NCBI RefSeq assembly: GCF_020085105.1
Contig: NC_058062.1
Coordinates: 6,737,945 to 6,801,944 of the forward strand
DNA: 64,000 bases
Source of the DNA: Siniperca chuatsi
Lineage: Eukaryota > Chordata > Actinopteri > Centrarchiformes > Sinipercidae
Reading direction: 5' to 3'
Shown here: in pieces, positions 39,610 to 51,589 of the stretch
Layout of the letters: each line of letters begins with the position of its first letter
Numbering within the stretch: position 1 is the first letter of the stretch
Position numbers and translations under genes: made by a program
Notes under the pieces: generated by a model
Seen by the model: only the letters and a program-made list of their open reading frames with translations
Database searches by the model: none
Told to the model about the DNA's origin: nothing

Positions 39610-40512
39610 GGAGCTGGACAAACTTTTTCCACTGCTATCTGTTTGAAAGCTGGCCATGCCGCAGGATTTGATCTTATTTGAGGCTCGATTTATAGACTCA
39701 GTGAGGCATACACTGTACCTTTAGAAAAGCATATTTAACTGGGAGTATGTTTTAGTACTGGAGCATTTATGGAAGGCTGCTTGCACTTTGACATCAGATT
39801 TTTGGCAGAATAATTGCTTGTAACAGGAAGAGTCTGCTTTTAACCAACGTGTCTGACCGCTGGACCAATGTTAACCCAAGTGACTCAATTAGCCAACGCT
39901 GAGTGAGTTTCAATTGTGTCTTTAACTATTCGTAGACAATGAACTTAATGTTAATAAGTATCATGGGGCATCTCCGGGTTATCTACGTATCTAGAAAAGC
40001 TACATTCATCAACGTTTGGCTATGACATCTTTAAATCTTAAAAATTCAGATTAAATTTAGTTTGTGATTTCAGACTCCATGACTCCCCAGCCCCTCACTT
40101 CTGATAAAAAACAAAACAACAGTCTGACGCTAAGTTACTTCAGTATATGTCAGGCAAGCTAGCAAGCTAACTTAGCCTGGTCATTCAGTGTTAAAAAACA
40201 AGACAGACAGAAAATACTCACCAGGATCGCTGATGAAACGAAAATTAGCTAAATAACTAGCCACTGATGTTAGCTAACGTTACTCCGGTTAGCTAATTTA
40301 TCTTCGTTTGTAAGCAAGTTACTCTCGTTTGCTAACTGTTACACTGTGACTAAAAATGATACACAGACATCATGTCTCAAGTTGACAGCTACAGGAAATA
40401 ACGCTATGAAACAAGAAAATAACGTGAACTCAATCCCGCAATTGATTATTTAATATAAAACAAACTTAAAAGCATAAAACTCACTTGGTTTACCGCATCA
40501 CCATTGCCTTAC

Positions 40513-40600
40513 CGAGTCTTCCTGGCTGACCTTTCAAAGACTATGTCGTGGCAAGATGCATCACTACCGCCGAAAATCAACTGACCACCAGTGTGTAGCT
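40513..40600 (-). other. stard3: Probable non-coding first exon of stard3
   Basis: Ends with the strong donor ACTCG/GTAAGG at 40512-40507. It would splice about 1.9 kb to the first coding exon, whose acceptor is either TTGTTGCAG (exon from about 38570) or CACCGCAG just before the ATG. A second good donor, CCTG/GTGAGTA, at 40221 suggests an alternative first exon. The transcription start near 40600 is inferred from the drop in GC beyond it. Confidence 0.5.
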
Positions 40601-41590
40601 ACACTAGTCTAATTTCAACGTGTTATTTTGAATGTTTTTACCGGATGTATTACTATGATAGTATGTCTGACTTGACGTTCGTGATGTTGATGGTTGCCAT
40701 GAGTGTATCTTTTTTTAAATGTATTTTGAGTGGAAGAAAGAAACGAAACTTTCATGAAATTTAACACACTCTAAGAAAAAGTCACCATTTACTTAGGGGA
40801 AACTGACATTGTCTAAGAAGCAACAAACTATGCCAGAGCATGTCACAGTCTTAATGGATACAAGCAGAATATCACATGAAACGTTACTGAGTTTCTTCAA
40901 ACATTTTATCATTTTATTTTGATTTTTTTTATTATTTGTTTGCAACGATTTGTTTTTGTTTTATTATAGTATACGAGGTTAAGTAACGTAGCTGTATAGT
41001 GTCTTATCTTATAGTGTATGACGTGTAAACCATCAGTTGTCCTTTTTTCTTACATTTACAAACTATTATACTTACATTGCGAACCTTGTACAACCTGCTT
41101 TGGCAATAGTGTATTTACCTATGGTCATACGATTAAAGCAAATTTTAACTGTAAAAGTATTTTCTAGAAAATGTAGTACGCTATTATGTCTACCTTTATA
41201 ATTGAAAGTTGCAGTTAAATCCTTTATAATCACTGGTATACACTGCCCTCTGGTGGACATAGTACATAACTACATTACGTTTATTGTACATTTTATTTTG
41301 AATGTATAACCGGAAGTGTTGCTATTCTATTGTATCTAACTTGCTAATGGAGTGTAGTTACCTGACGTATCCGCTAGACGGCAGAAAATCTCGTGCTTTG
41401 AATGTTACTTCGATGTACAAATGGCTGAAGGTTGTAGATGTAGCTAGCTAGTTGGCGGCTGGATTATCATTTAGGGGTCCGCTGGACTAACGTTACTCTA
41501 AGAAAATTATCTATCAGAGCCATTAGAGAAGCTCAGAAGCACTAGTGCTAGCTTAGCCCCGCTCGGGACATAGTCTGCCTACCGCAAAGT
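40601..41590. other. Spacer upstream of stard3 with CTCF-like motifs
   Basis: No coding exon. Holds a strong CTCF-type match on the - strand (41243-41256, CCACCAGAGGGCAG) and a weaker one on the + strand (41371-41384, CCGCTAGACGGCAG). The GC content rises after 41400, suggesting a second promoter pointing rightward. Confidence 0.5.
41243..41256 (-). promoter_or_regulatory. CTCF-like binding motif
   Basis: CCACCAGAGGGCAG on the - strand matches the vertebrate CTCF core CCASNAGRKGGCRS at every position. Confidence 0.6.
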
Positions 41591-42215
41591 ATGTCAATGG
41601 AGGTGTGCAAAATACTCACAAAAGGTATGTATTGCTTTATTACTTCCCTACTTGTGACTGTCAATAGCCGGATGTTTTGAAAAGCTACTAAGCTTGGTCG
41701 GAGCTCACATGAGAAAACGTTGATTTGTGAAAGATATGATTAGCGGTGTCGCTACATCCGTAAACATCCTGCCCGATCGGTACTGCGCATGTGGAACTCT
41801 AAACAGAGATGAGAAGGAAGCGAGATGGCTCACTCGTTAGCTACGTCCATACACTATATATGTAGTTTACTTATTTTGTCATACATCAGATTTATGTATG
41901 CTGGGCCACTCGGAGGTTGCTTCTGGACCAGATGTGACATAGTGCTTATATGTTTACCATAATAATCAGTATTGATATCTGTATTAGTCATACTGAAGAA
42001 TAGACCGTTCTATTCTTAAACTGTGTCCACTAGAAAACAATTAACACCATCTATTAATGATTATTTCTGTTTCTTTATAATCGCTTCAGTTTGGTCACTT
42101 AATTCTGAAAGTACGTACCGGAAGCCTAATTATACCTGCATTAACGTGAGCTTGACGGATTTTATGTGTTGCAGTTCCTCACTACGACCACTGGATGGCA
42201 GTGAACTTCCGATGA
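41591..42215 (+). CDS. Possible two-exon micro-ORF of 24 residues
   Basis: I do not recognise this. An ATG at 41591 opens 11 codons and one base up to a strong donor AAAG/GTATGT (41624/41625). The acceptor TTTATGTGTTGCAG at 42174 is in the right phase and leads to 13 more codons and a TGA at 42213-42215. The joined product reads MSMEVCKILTK then VPHYDHWMAVNFR. An AATAAA follows within 15 bases (about 42226). Upstream sequence is GC-richer and unspliced-UTR-like. Against it: the product is tiny, and part of exon 2 is also a CTCF-like motif (42188-42201), which alone could explain conservation. It could be the first exons of a non-coding RNA. Confidence 0.22.
42188..42201 (+). promoter_or_regulatory. 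CTCF-like binding motif
   Basis: CCACTGGATGGCAG on the + strand, close to the CTCF core. Confidence 0.45.
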
Positions 42216-45200
42216 GGACATTCAAAATAAAGTTTTCAAAATAGACAGAAGTGTAGATATCCACCGTTTTACGGGATATAGAAATATTACGCTCGAAACA
42301 GACTACTCGAGACACTAACGTCATTTCATAGCCGAAGTGCCATAGCAAGATGTATCAATGCCTCGCATCAACACGCCAAAATCACGGGACCATCGCTACC
42401 TCTGTCAAACAATGCAAGAGATAAACTGTATTGTACTTCCTGTTTCGTTGGAAAACAGAATATGGCTTAAATATGGAAAGAAAAAAAAAAGCCTTAAGAC
42501 AAGTTTTTTGCAAGATGTGTAACCTTTACAATGTATTAACAAATATATTACATTTCACCTATGCGTTTTATCACCAACCGGTGTTTGCATCAATCAAGAG
42601 AGGCACTACATCCTAATTAGCCACCAAAAAAAGAAAAAGGCCAAATGTATTTCACAATAAGTTCTAAAAGAGTGTTTTTGCTCATAAATGTTATATATTC
42701 ACTCAATAAAGATTTTGATATAATCTGAGAAGAGCATTAAGAACTGTGCATGTTTTGTTTGTTCTTGATAATCAAGTTTTAGACTATATTAACAATAACT
42801 CCATGGTGTGAGCTGTTATAAACGAAACCCCTCAATACAGGAAGAACATAAAAGCATAATATTTTGGTGGTAAAACATACATTTTGATGACACTTTTTTA
42901 ACAGATCCTGTTTTGTGTAACTAATAAAAATTATTTTAAGTGAAGTTACCTTCCTCTATATTTACATCTGTAAAAGTAAGTACAGGTAGGCTATTAACTA
43001 CTTTTTGGTTCACTTTGCACTAGAAAGTCCCTTTTCTGATTTCACATGAGAATGAAGTTAAGATAAAACCATTATTTATTATTCTTCATTATAAAGCCAC
43101 ACAACTAATTTTCTTCTATATTTTATGTTGATCTGTTTTTGTATTCTAAATAAACAGTGTGGTTTTCACAGTAATAATTAAGCTAGTGTATGTTTCGATA
43201 AACAGCACACGACTGTTTCAGTGTTTTGTGGGGGGATTTGTGCAGCAATACAAAATTAATGAAAATTCACATTTCCTTGGATTAATTCAGATTTCACACA
43301 CACAATACGTACAGATCAGTTTAAAGGAAAGAAGGTAAAACTATTTATTTTGATATCATATTGTTGCTCACTTTAAAACAACCACATCACATTGAGAAAC
43401 AAAAGAATGGAAAAATAAAATAAAAATAAAGACAGAATAAGCATAAGAGTTCATACATGTCTTTCGATGGTTGTTTTCTTCTGACCCAGGAGGAGAGGGG
43501 AGGTGGACAGAGAGGGGAGGAGGGAGGACAGTGTCGGCTGCAGAGCCTCAGCACACACAAGCTGCTTATCCAGTCATCCCACTATTTGTGTCATGTCAGA
43601 GGTTAAAAAAGTTTCATACAGTTTTTATATCCAAACCTCAGCCCAGATGATACAAACAGCATGGCACAACTGGAAACCTTCTCATACACCAGATCCTGTA
43701 TCTTCAGTTAAACTGGAAGTTAAATTCGATAGATGCTGACTAAAAACATTTAAAAACGCTTGTTGACTCCAAGAAAAGACAGACCAAGTGAATATATGTG
43801 GTAAAAAGACTCAAATGTCCGTCATACAGTAACCGCAGTGCCTGGTTTTAGGCTTTCTGTGCTGCATGCTATATGCAGACTTGTGAGCTGGATGGAGACA
43901 GTAGAAACAGGACAGAGCTGAGCTACTCAACACTGAACGTTAGCTTAGAAAAATAGCTCTTACAACAGATCTATGACATACAAATCATGAGTGAACAATT
44001 CAAAAGATGACAATAGAAAAGTGTTAACATACAAAAGGGAATCTGTGAGCACTGAGAAATCCCAAATGAGACAACAGTATTGGAAAAGATTTTAAATGCC
44101 ATTTTTTGATTCCTTAACATGGTCTCAGTTCACAATGAATCGAGTTCAGACGTGTGATGCATTGGAGGCAACGGTTGGGTTCTGTATTTCAAACAAATTA
44201 GAGGTAGCTTTGCCCTTTTTAAAGATTGATTTGAAGTATACTCAAATATGAAAAGTGTGGTATGAAATAACCACACACATACACTCACTTGCTCTTTGAT
44301 TTCACACAATTATAGACAAACATGTTGGTGCTTATTATTAAGTCATACATAAAGCGATACTCCACCCCAAATATTTTATCTTTTTATTATAGACTCACTG
44401 GATCTAGATTGACTTTTTGGAAAATATTACAATGGTGGACAGAAGAGAAATAGATACTTTATACATTTACTTTATACATTACTTTTTTAGGCCTTGAATC
44501 AACTGTAACTTGTAACATCTGCTGTTCTCTTTGACGAATGAAAATGCCAACAGCCACCTTTCAAGCTTTCAAGAGGTTAAAGTTATAATCCATAAGATTT
44601 CAGTCCTGGTTGATTTGGCAACACACAGTACGTGGCAACTTAACACTGCTCTGATATGGAGAGTGAAACATAAACAGCTGATATCAGTGAGATAAAATCA
44701 AAAAACCAGTAATCCTGAATTACAGGATGCATCGTTTCCTGTGAATCCCTCATGCTTAGGAAGGCAATTTGAATCCCACATGGGAATGGCTGACTCCGCC
44801 ACTAACAATGAAAACTACTGTATAGAGACGTAATTACAGAATGGGAATACATTGAATGGCTATTGCTGAAAATGTTTATCATAAATAGCATTAAAACTGG
44901 ATTTCATTTTATAATATAATTTCAAATATTAAGGATTATAACTTTAAATACTTGATGCAAGATGGATGTTGGCTGAGTAGAACTTTATACCGGTCATTCC
45001 TACTTTCTACCACAAGGTGGCAGTACATGCATATTTAATCACAGGGCTAAACATTGAATAGGCTGCAAATCAGAACAACGATGTAGGCTGTGGTTTCATA
45101 AAGTGGAACATATACCACACATATTTAAAGACCATCAAAAGGGTCATATAAGAGACAGTCTGTGTTAACAATGTGCCCAAGGGAGCTTACGTGTGTGAGA

Positions 45201-45715
45201 GTGCATTTTATGATTATTGTGGTAATTATTACCCTCTTTAAAGGAACATTTAGCTCTGTGCAGAAGCATCAAGGTAGATGGAGGACTGGTCTTACAGGGT
45301 ATTTGGTCATGTTAACCTTGGCCCCTCCACTCTCATTATAAAGAAAGCGACATTAGGGCCAAATTGGCGTCTGTAGTCTGCTCTGTCAGTAGATCATTCA
45401 TCACCTGCTCATAAGGGCTGACCCCTAATACACAAACTCCCTCTCTTTCCACTCTTTAGTCCCCCTAACCCTTCAGAGGAGGTGAAGTAGTGCAGAAATC
45501 TTTGCTCAGTCACATGTTTGATTTCATGGAAGTATCTTTCATTCAGTCGATCCACAGCTCTCATCTTCACTTGTGCATTCAGTCTCCACATCCACAAAAC
45601 AGCACACCCATTTCCTTATCTCTTCTGAGTTCTTCAGATTTTAACCATATGACAAAACACCTTCACTCTCCCCAATTCTTCCCTCCAAATGTTTGCCCTG
45701 CTCTCTCTCTCTTTC
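42216..45715. other. Spacer and ppp1r1b 3' UTR
   Basis: The right end below 45716 should be ppp1r1b 3' UTR on the - strand; AATAAA signals on that strand occur at about 44374 and 43344. On the + strand there is a good AATAAA at about 42703 that could end a rightward transcript starting near 41.5 kb. No further coding exon is seen. A CTCF-like motif lies at 45010-45023 (+ strand, CCACAAGGTGGCAG). Confidence 0.45.
45010..45023 (+). promoter_or_regulatory. CTCF-like binding motif
   Basis: CCACAAGGTGGCAG on the + strand, close to the CTCF core. Confidence 0.45.
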
Positions 45716-48700
45716 TCAGTTACTCCCCCAACTGTTCTCCTCTGTCGTTTCCTTGATTTTGTTCCCCTCCTCCTCCTCCTCCTCCTCCTCCTCCTCCTCC
45801 TCTTCCTCCTGTGCTGCTTGGATCTGCTTGGCTGTCTCTCTCACGCTGGAAAATTTCACTGACTGCTCAGTGGTCGCCATCTCTTGGTGATCTGAGGAGA
45901 CAAACACTGATGTCAAAAGAAGCAGTAAAATCACGACACCACGTTTAGCTTTTTGTAATTGCAACCATTGATGTATCATAAGTATCATTTGGAGTGTCTT
46001 TGGTTTGGATTGAGATGCTTGTGGAGTTAATTCTGGTAAAAGTGATGCCTGGTGGGCAGGAAGACACTAGTATTGACAGTGGAGCTGAAACAACTAGTCG
46101 ATCCATTGATTAGTCAAATTTATTATAAGACTATTTTGATAATCCATTAATTGTTTAAGTATTTTTTTCAAGGAAAAATGCCAAAATGTCCCTGCTTCAA
46201 ACCTGTCAAATGTGTATATTTACTAGCTTTTCTATGATAGTCAACAGAATATGTTTGAGTTTTGGACTGCGGGTCAGAAACTGACACTATTTTCTGACAT
46301 TTTATAGACCAAATGATTGATCGATTATTCGTGAAAATAATTGTCAGAAAAATTCATAATGAAAGTAATCTTTATAATAATCTTTATGCATAATCAAATC
46401 GAATGAGCAAGTTTTTGAGAAGATGGGCTGTACTATATAGAAATGTTTTTAAAAAAGTTATATTTCTGGTGATTTTACATGTATTTGTGTTCTTTTCTAA
46501 GCTGCAAACCAACTTCAGAAATTCAGAAACACACTGGATGAGACAGAGAAGGAGACTGTTTGTGCTTATTCTTGAAAAGTTTATATCTGTAAGGCACTAG
46601 GTTTTCATCAGATGTCAGTCTTATGATGAACAGCTACTTGATTAAATAAGTTGTTTTCCTTGATTTGTCTTCTGTCTGTGATAACATGCCAAAGCCAAAC
46701 TGTGTCGCTCGACTGAAAGAACAGATGAACTTTCAACATCCTGTTTGGGTACTTTGTGTTTCACCAGGCTTCCACAAAGGGATTTATTGAGAGAGCCTGT
46801 CATCTGGCCGACAGAGCAATAATTCTGAATGAAATGCAACTGTTCTCATGTGATATAATGGAGATTAAAAACCAGTAATTTTGCAGCATAAAACAAAATA
46901 ATAAGGGAGCGTATATGCAAAAAAGTTCACTTCAACTTGACATTTGTGTACTATTTGTTTAGTTTAGTTTTGCTGGAGATCAAACTTGCACAGATATTTT
47001 GTTGCAGCACATAACTCAAACTCAGTCAAAAGGTTTTATACTCTGCACTAAAATATAAAATAATAGAAGAAGATTTGAATCAGAGTAGGATACAGAGCAG
47101 GATCAGCACAGACAGCCTGCTCTCTGTGTTTATTAATCCTGTCTGGCCTTTCTGACTGGAATAGGTGTTGGGTCCAGGCCTTTAGTCAGCTGCAGTGTAC
47201 CCTCTGACAGATTTGGGGCAAGAGACAGCGAACTAATATGACACTGGTGCTGTCTCTCAACACACAGAGCTTCACCTGTGCTGCTTGGTCAGCCCACAGA
47301 GGAGCCTACATTACCCTGAAAACTGCATAGACTTTTCCTCTGAGAAGAGCAGCTCTGTTACTACTGGGAACAAATAGGGTTTTTATATTTTAAGTTTTAT
47401 ATCACATTTGTTATGGGAGCAAATTATTTCAGAGCAGGTTAAAGAATAGAAATGTCCAAGATGTGAACAAAGCCATCAGTGGCTGAGTATTATCATATTG
47501 TGGTTAACCAGAATGCAGGTGTCATTTCTCACACTCTTACCTCTGCCTGTGCTTGCTTTAGTTTTTCAGTCATCTTGCACTGCGTGCCAAATGTAATTAT
47601 GTTCTTTCTTTAACATTAATTTCTTTTTCCATCTTTCTAAAATGCCACCTTGATGGTGTCAGACTTTGTAACTTGTTGCTTCCTAAAGTTGGTAATGTTG
47701 TAAAATATAGTATAGTGTGGTAGAGATTTTCTCAAGTGATTGTCAGGTGATAATCAGTAAGCATAGTGTAATGTAATGCATTCACATAAAGGAAAACACT
47801 CAACTTGGGCACAGTGTTATTATAATAAGACAGAAACTTTGACTAAACATATTAAGGCTTGTGTTTTGTTCTCACACATTATCTATCTTGGGCAACTTTT
47901 CAATGTTTTTCTCACTGTTTAAGGAGGATTATCAGCAATGGCTTCTTGGAATGGGAGAAATGTCCTGAAATGTGTGCAGACACCAACAGGATAAATATAA
48001 AGGAAAAGGGCAAGTTGGACCATTGACACAAACCTGAAGGAAAAATACACCTTTAGATACACTGCAAATATCACCAGACTGTGATGTTCACTGCATTATT
48101 TCTGACAAAGGATTGTCATTTTCACTTTTAGTGTACCCTTTTCCCCTTATTTTTAAGATTTTGTATGATTGTTTGTTTTTTCAACTCCAATAACTTTTAA
48201 ATAAGTAAAAGAATGGTGGCAAATTTGATTTACAACATCAAAATATGATTAAAGGTGAAATTCTTTTTCTCCTATTGAACTTGATTGTAGTTGTGCTGGA
48301 AATTTGAACTCAAAGAGACATCAAACCATTTATCTTATCTTCAAATAAGCAGATAGGAAAAATACACACCATCAAACCAAACAACCTAGAAGGCCTAGAA
48401 AATTAAGGCACAATGCCAGCGGCTCTGTGTTTTGCAGTGTTAAAGTGCCACAGGGTGTATTTTTCTTTAAAACAACAACAGTGTTGTCCTTGCTGCCACT
48501 ATGTGCAGTGTTGCTGCTGTTGTGGTCCCAGCCAGTTGTCAGAGAGCCTCCATCTCACCAGCAGCTTTGGTGGGAGATGTGTCCTCTCCCTCTTGTCCCT
48601 GCCAGTGGTCCTCATCATCCTCCCCTTCACAAGGGTCTTCCAAAGGGGGGTAGACACCTAGGTTCTGCATATGTGCTTCAGCCATCTTCTGCACAGCTAC

Positions 48701-51589
48701 ACACAGGTAAACACAACACACACACAGGGAGACAGCCACGCAAACACATGGACACAGATACAGGGATAGAGGGATATGTTGTTTTGGTTTTACCACGCTT
48801 CAACACTGTTAGTTTCTATCACGCCTCACAGGTTTTTTTTATAATACATGCCAGGTAGGCAGGAAGCCAATTAAACACATGCACTGACAGACAGACAGGC
48901 AGGCAACTGATTTTTACAGTAGAGCCTCTGCTGTTGTTTTCTATCCTTTTTCTCACCCTGTCCTCCCATCTGTTTGTTTGTACCCTCGTCTTTCCTCGAC
49001 TTCCCGCCCTCCTAAGCACTCTCGCTTGGCAGTGCTGACTCACACTCTATTCTCTCCCTCCCAATACACTCTCCTGTCTTTTGTGATATTACCTCAGCTC
49101 CCCCTCTCACTTCCTCTGGGTCACCTTGGCTTCTCTCTCTTTCAGTCTTTCACACCCTCAGATACACAGTGCGGCACTGAGGCAGGTCATTTATTCTAGC
49201 TTGAGGTAGGTTATGTAATTAGGAATTATACCAAGGTGGCTCTCTCTTTCACTCTCTGCGTCTGAGCTGATGAAGGGCAGATGCTGATTTCTGATGCAGC
49301 AATGAGGCTTCCTGGCTCATTATATCATCACTCGACATGCAACACACACCCAGAAATCCCCATTAAATGAAGCTCTGCTGACAAGCTCTGAAATGTAGAT
49401 TATTTTTCTCCTTTAGCGACCAAATGCAAGCAAGAAGCCACATCTATAAAGACACAAAAGAAAGTGTTTGTGTTCATGTATGTATTTCTATCCTGCCTAT
49501 ATGTGTATTTTCATGTCTGTTTGTGTGTGCCAAAGCTGTATACACAACTGACTATAATCCTGGATGATCCAGACTTTCCTAGACTCACACTCCAGTGTCT
49601 CACAGCTGTCACACTCTAATCTCTCTCTTTCTCCCTTTCTCTCTATCTGTCACACACAAATATACGGACCCTGCTGTAGTGTGTACACTAAGAGAAGAAA
49701 GAAATAGAAACACGCCTATGCATATCACACATGCGCATGCACAGAAAAAACGAAATAAAGGCTTTTAATGCATATCTACCCATCTGTCACATGCATTTTT
49801 CTTCCTTTGTCTGGTATCATGAAGCATGGAAAGCAAGTAGGTAATTGACTGCAGCGAAGCACGGTAGAACAAAAAGGAGTTAAACACAAGGATGAATCAC
49901 AACACACAACCACCACCTGTAGTATCAATACTGCTCACACATACCTTTGAGTGAAGGAGGCTGATACACGTTTGGATTGACACGTTTTGGTTTGAGCACT
50001 CCGTTCTCTCCTACTACCCACTGCAAACAAAGAGTGAGAAACATTACCCCCAATTTTCCTCATAAATTGCTCTTTAAAAATCCCATCCAGACATGAAATA
50101 CTCTTCTGAGAATAAACATTTGTGACTAAAATCCAGAATCTATGAATATGCAAATATTGTTAATTTCAAAAGTTTTATTGCTGGACACAAGATGTCTACT
50201 ACTTAATGAGACTTCAGGTTTCCACATCACACTTGTGTAAGTTGCATGCTGGACCATGATTGGCTCCAAACTAGTTGTGATGTCAAAATCCTGCTTGTAG
50301 GTGCACATATCAGATTGAGGGTGCGTGCAGATAAACTTTCCCCCTTCAGTAGATGCATGTGAAAACAGCCTTCTAGTGTCAAACTCTGCACATACATCGT
50401 TCTACACAGTGAAGTTACAATAACCAAACAATAAGAAGCATTTTGAGTGTTTTCTAACTTTAAGTTAGAAAAAAACACATTAACAAATTCACATATATGT
50501 CTGTTTCAAAACTTCACAGAAGAAGCCAAAGTATGGCAATTTAATTACATAACACATTTAATACGCAGTGGCAAATTCAAAGTGTTTTAGAAATCACATA
50601 AAAGATGATGCAGTTTATGATGCCGAAATTAAGAGACATATTCAAACCCAAGATGCCATTTTTTATGGCTGTACCTTCATATCAAATGAAAACATTCAGT
50701 ATGTCTTACTCTCCATTCATAGTCATAGTCACTACAATGTCTGATGTAGTGACTATCAATTGAAGGAGAGTAATTATATGCACATCAAGAAGGTGCTAGG
50801 CTGTCAGAAAACAGCATCAATAAAAAAAGGTAACGCCTGCACACTTTTTCCATGTCACAAACGTTTAATAATGATCCTATTTGGATCTTCGTCAGGTCAG
50901 AATGTTTGAAACATGGAAAACACATCCATATTTATACATGCACACTAATAGGCTAACAAGCTCTATGATGGTAGGTGTGGTTAACCATCCAAACCACCCA
51001 GAGTGATAAACATCCAAAAACAATTAACAATTCAATAAAATACATAGAAAAAAGTGCATAGAGGAAAAACTAATAGAAAAGCCATACTTCCAAATATCAA
51101 ACATTATATATTATAAATGGAAAGTAAGGCAAGGCAATATTTGCAAGACAGGTTTGGCTATTCAGAAACATCAGTATTTGCCATGTGAGTGCTACTACAC
51201 ATGTGCAGGGATAATTTTTTTGATGCAGCCTCTGTAGGAGTGAACCTTTCCCCAAAGTACTGCCTGGCATATCTAATCTTTTCACACTTCTTCACTGGAG
51301 TTTAAAATTTGGCTTTCCTCAGTGGATGAGAACTTTGTCAAACTGATATTTAGAAGGTCAAGAAAGAATTAATGAAAGTTCAAGGAATTTAAAATGTTTA
51401 AAAGTTTGAATTAAAAACTTAATGGGTTTGAACAATGGTTGAACACACAACATGAGTTTCTGATGATGGACTTATTATAAAAAAGTGTTTTGACTTCACC
51501 TTTACCTGATGGGTAGACTGATCATCCTCAGGAGATGATTGGTCAGCTACTCTAAACAGCGTGGCAGGTGTGGGCCTCCTGCGCCGGAT
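45716..51589 (-). CDS. ppp1r1b: DARPP-32 (PP1 regulatory subunit 1B), partial
   Basis: DARPP-32 is a cytosolic neuronal protein that, once PKA phosphorylates Thr34, inhibits protein phosphatase 1 in dopamine signalling. Four coding exons are visible: 51506-51589, 49945-50020, 48559-48696 and 45716-45891; phases agree and give 157 residues. The first exon, IRRRRPTPATLFR, contains the Thr34 site; then SSPEDD, KPKRVNPNVYQPPSLKAVQKMAE, an acidic segment, and a last exon with ATTEQSVKF, SSVRETAKQIQAAQ and a run of 14 Glu. The human first exon with the PP1-docking KIQF motif is missing from this model: I searched the - strand up to 64 kb by eye without success, so it may be further upstream or diverged. 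The residue matching human Thr75 (Cdk5 site) is Gln. The last exon has little similarity to the mammalian C-terminus apart from acidity, but its splice phase fits. Confidence 0.9.
45767..45808. repeat. (CCT)n coding repeat in ppp1r1b
   Basis: Encodes the 14-residue Glu run in the last ppp1r1b exon on the - strand. It is nearly pure, so length polymorphism is likely. Confidence 0.9.
46081..46352 (+). mobile_element. hAT-like MITE, copy 1
   Basis: Inside the last ppp1r1b intron. It begins GCTGAAACAACTAGTCGAT and contains CTATTTTCTGACATTTTATA and repeated GATTAT/ATTGAT strings of a very abundant teleost family. Shares the CTATTTTCTGACATTT block with copy 3 at 54.5 kb in the same orientation. 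Non-coding. Confidence 0.65.
50725..50756. repeat. Inverted repeat with outer arms
   Basis: Perfect 12-bp arms (ATAGTCACTACA and complement) around an 8-base loop. A second pair of 8-bp arms, TACTCTCC and GGAGAGTA, encloses it at about 50708 and 50770, so the whole 65-base segment can fold as one bulged stem. It is in a ppp1r1b intron. Confidence 0.8.
50819..51060. mobile_element. Possible retroelement remnant
   Basis: Contains TTTGGATCTTCGTCAGGTCA next to AAACGTTTAATAATGATCC. CTGACGAAGATCC/AAACGTT strings are typical of terminal repeats of some fish Penelope/DIRS-type elements. A related CTTCATCAGGGC string occurs at 39.06 kb. No coding part is left; the assignment is a guess from pattern memory. 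Confidence 0.3.

Noticed and set aside
48413-48858. Two + strand frames of 82 and 143 codons
   Set aside because: They lie antisense over a ppp1r1b exon and show Cys/Leu-rich, low-complexity content.
50881-50900. TTTGGATCTTCGTC as a possible KIQF-encoding first exon of ppp1r1b
   Set aside because: Translation does not give the KIQFSVP context, it lies downstream of the Thr34 exon, and it is part of a repeat-like segment.
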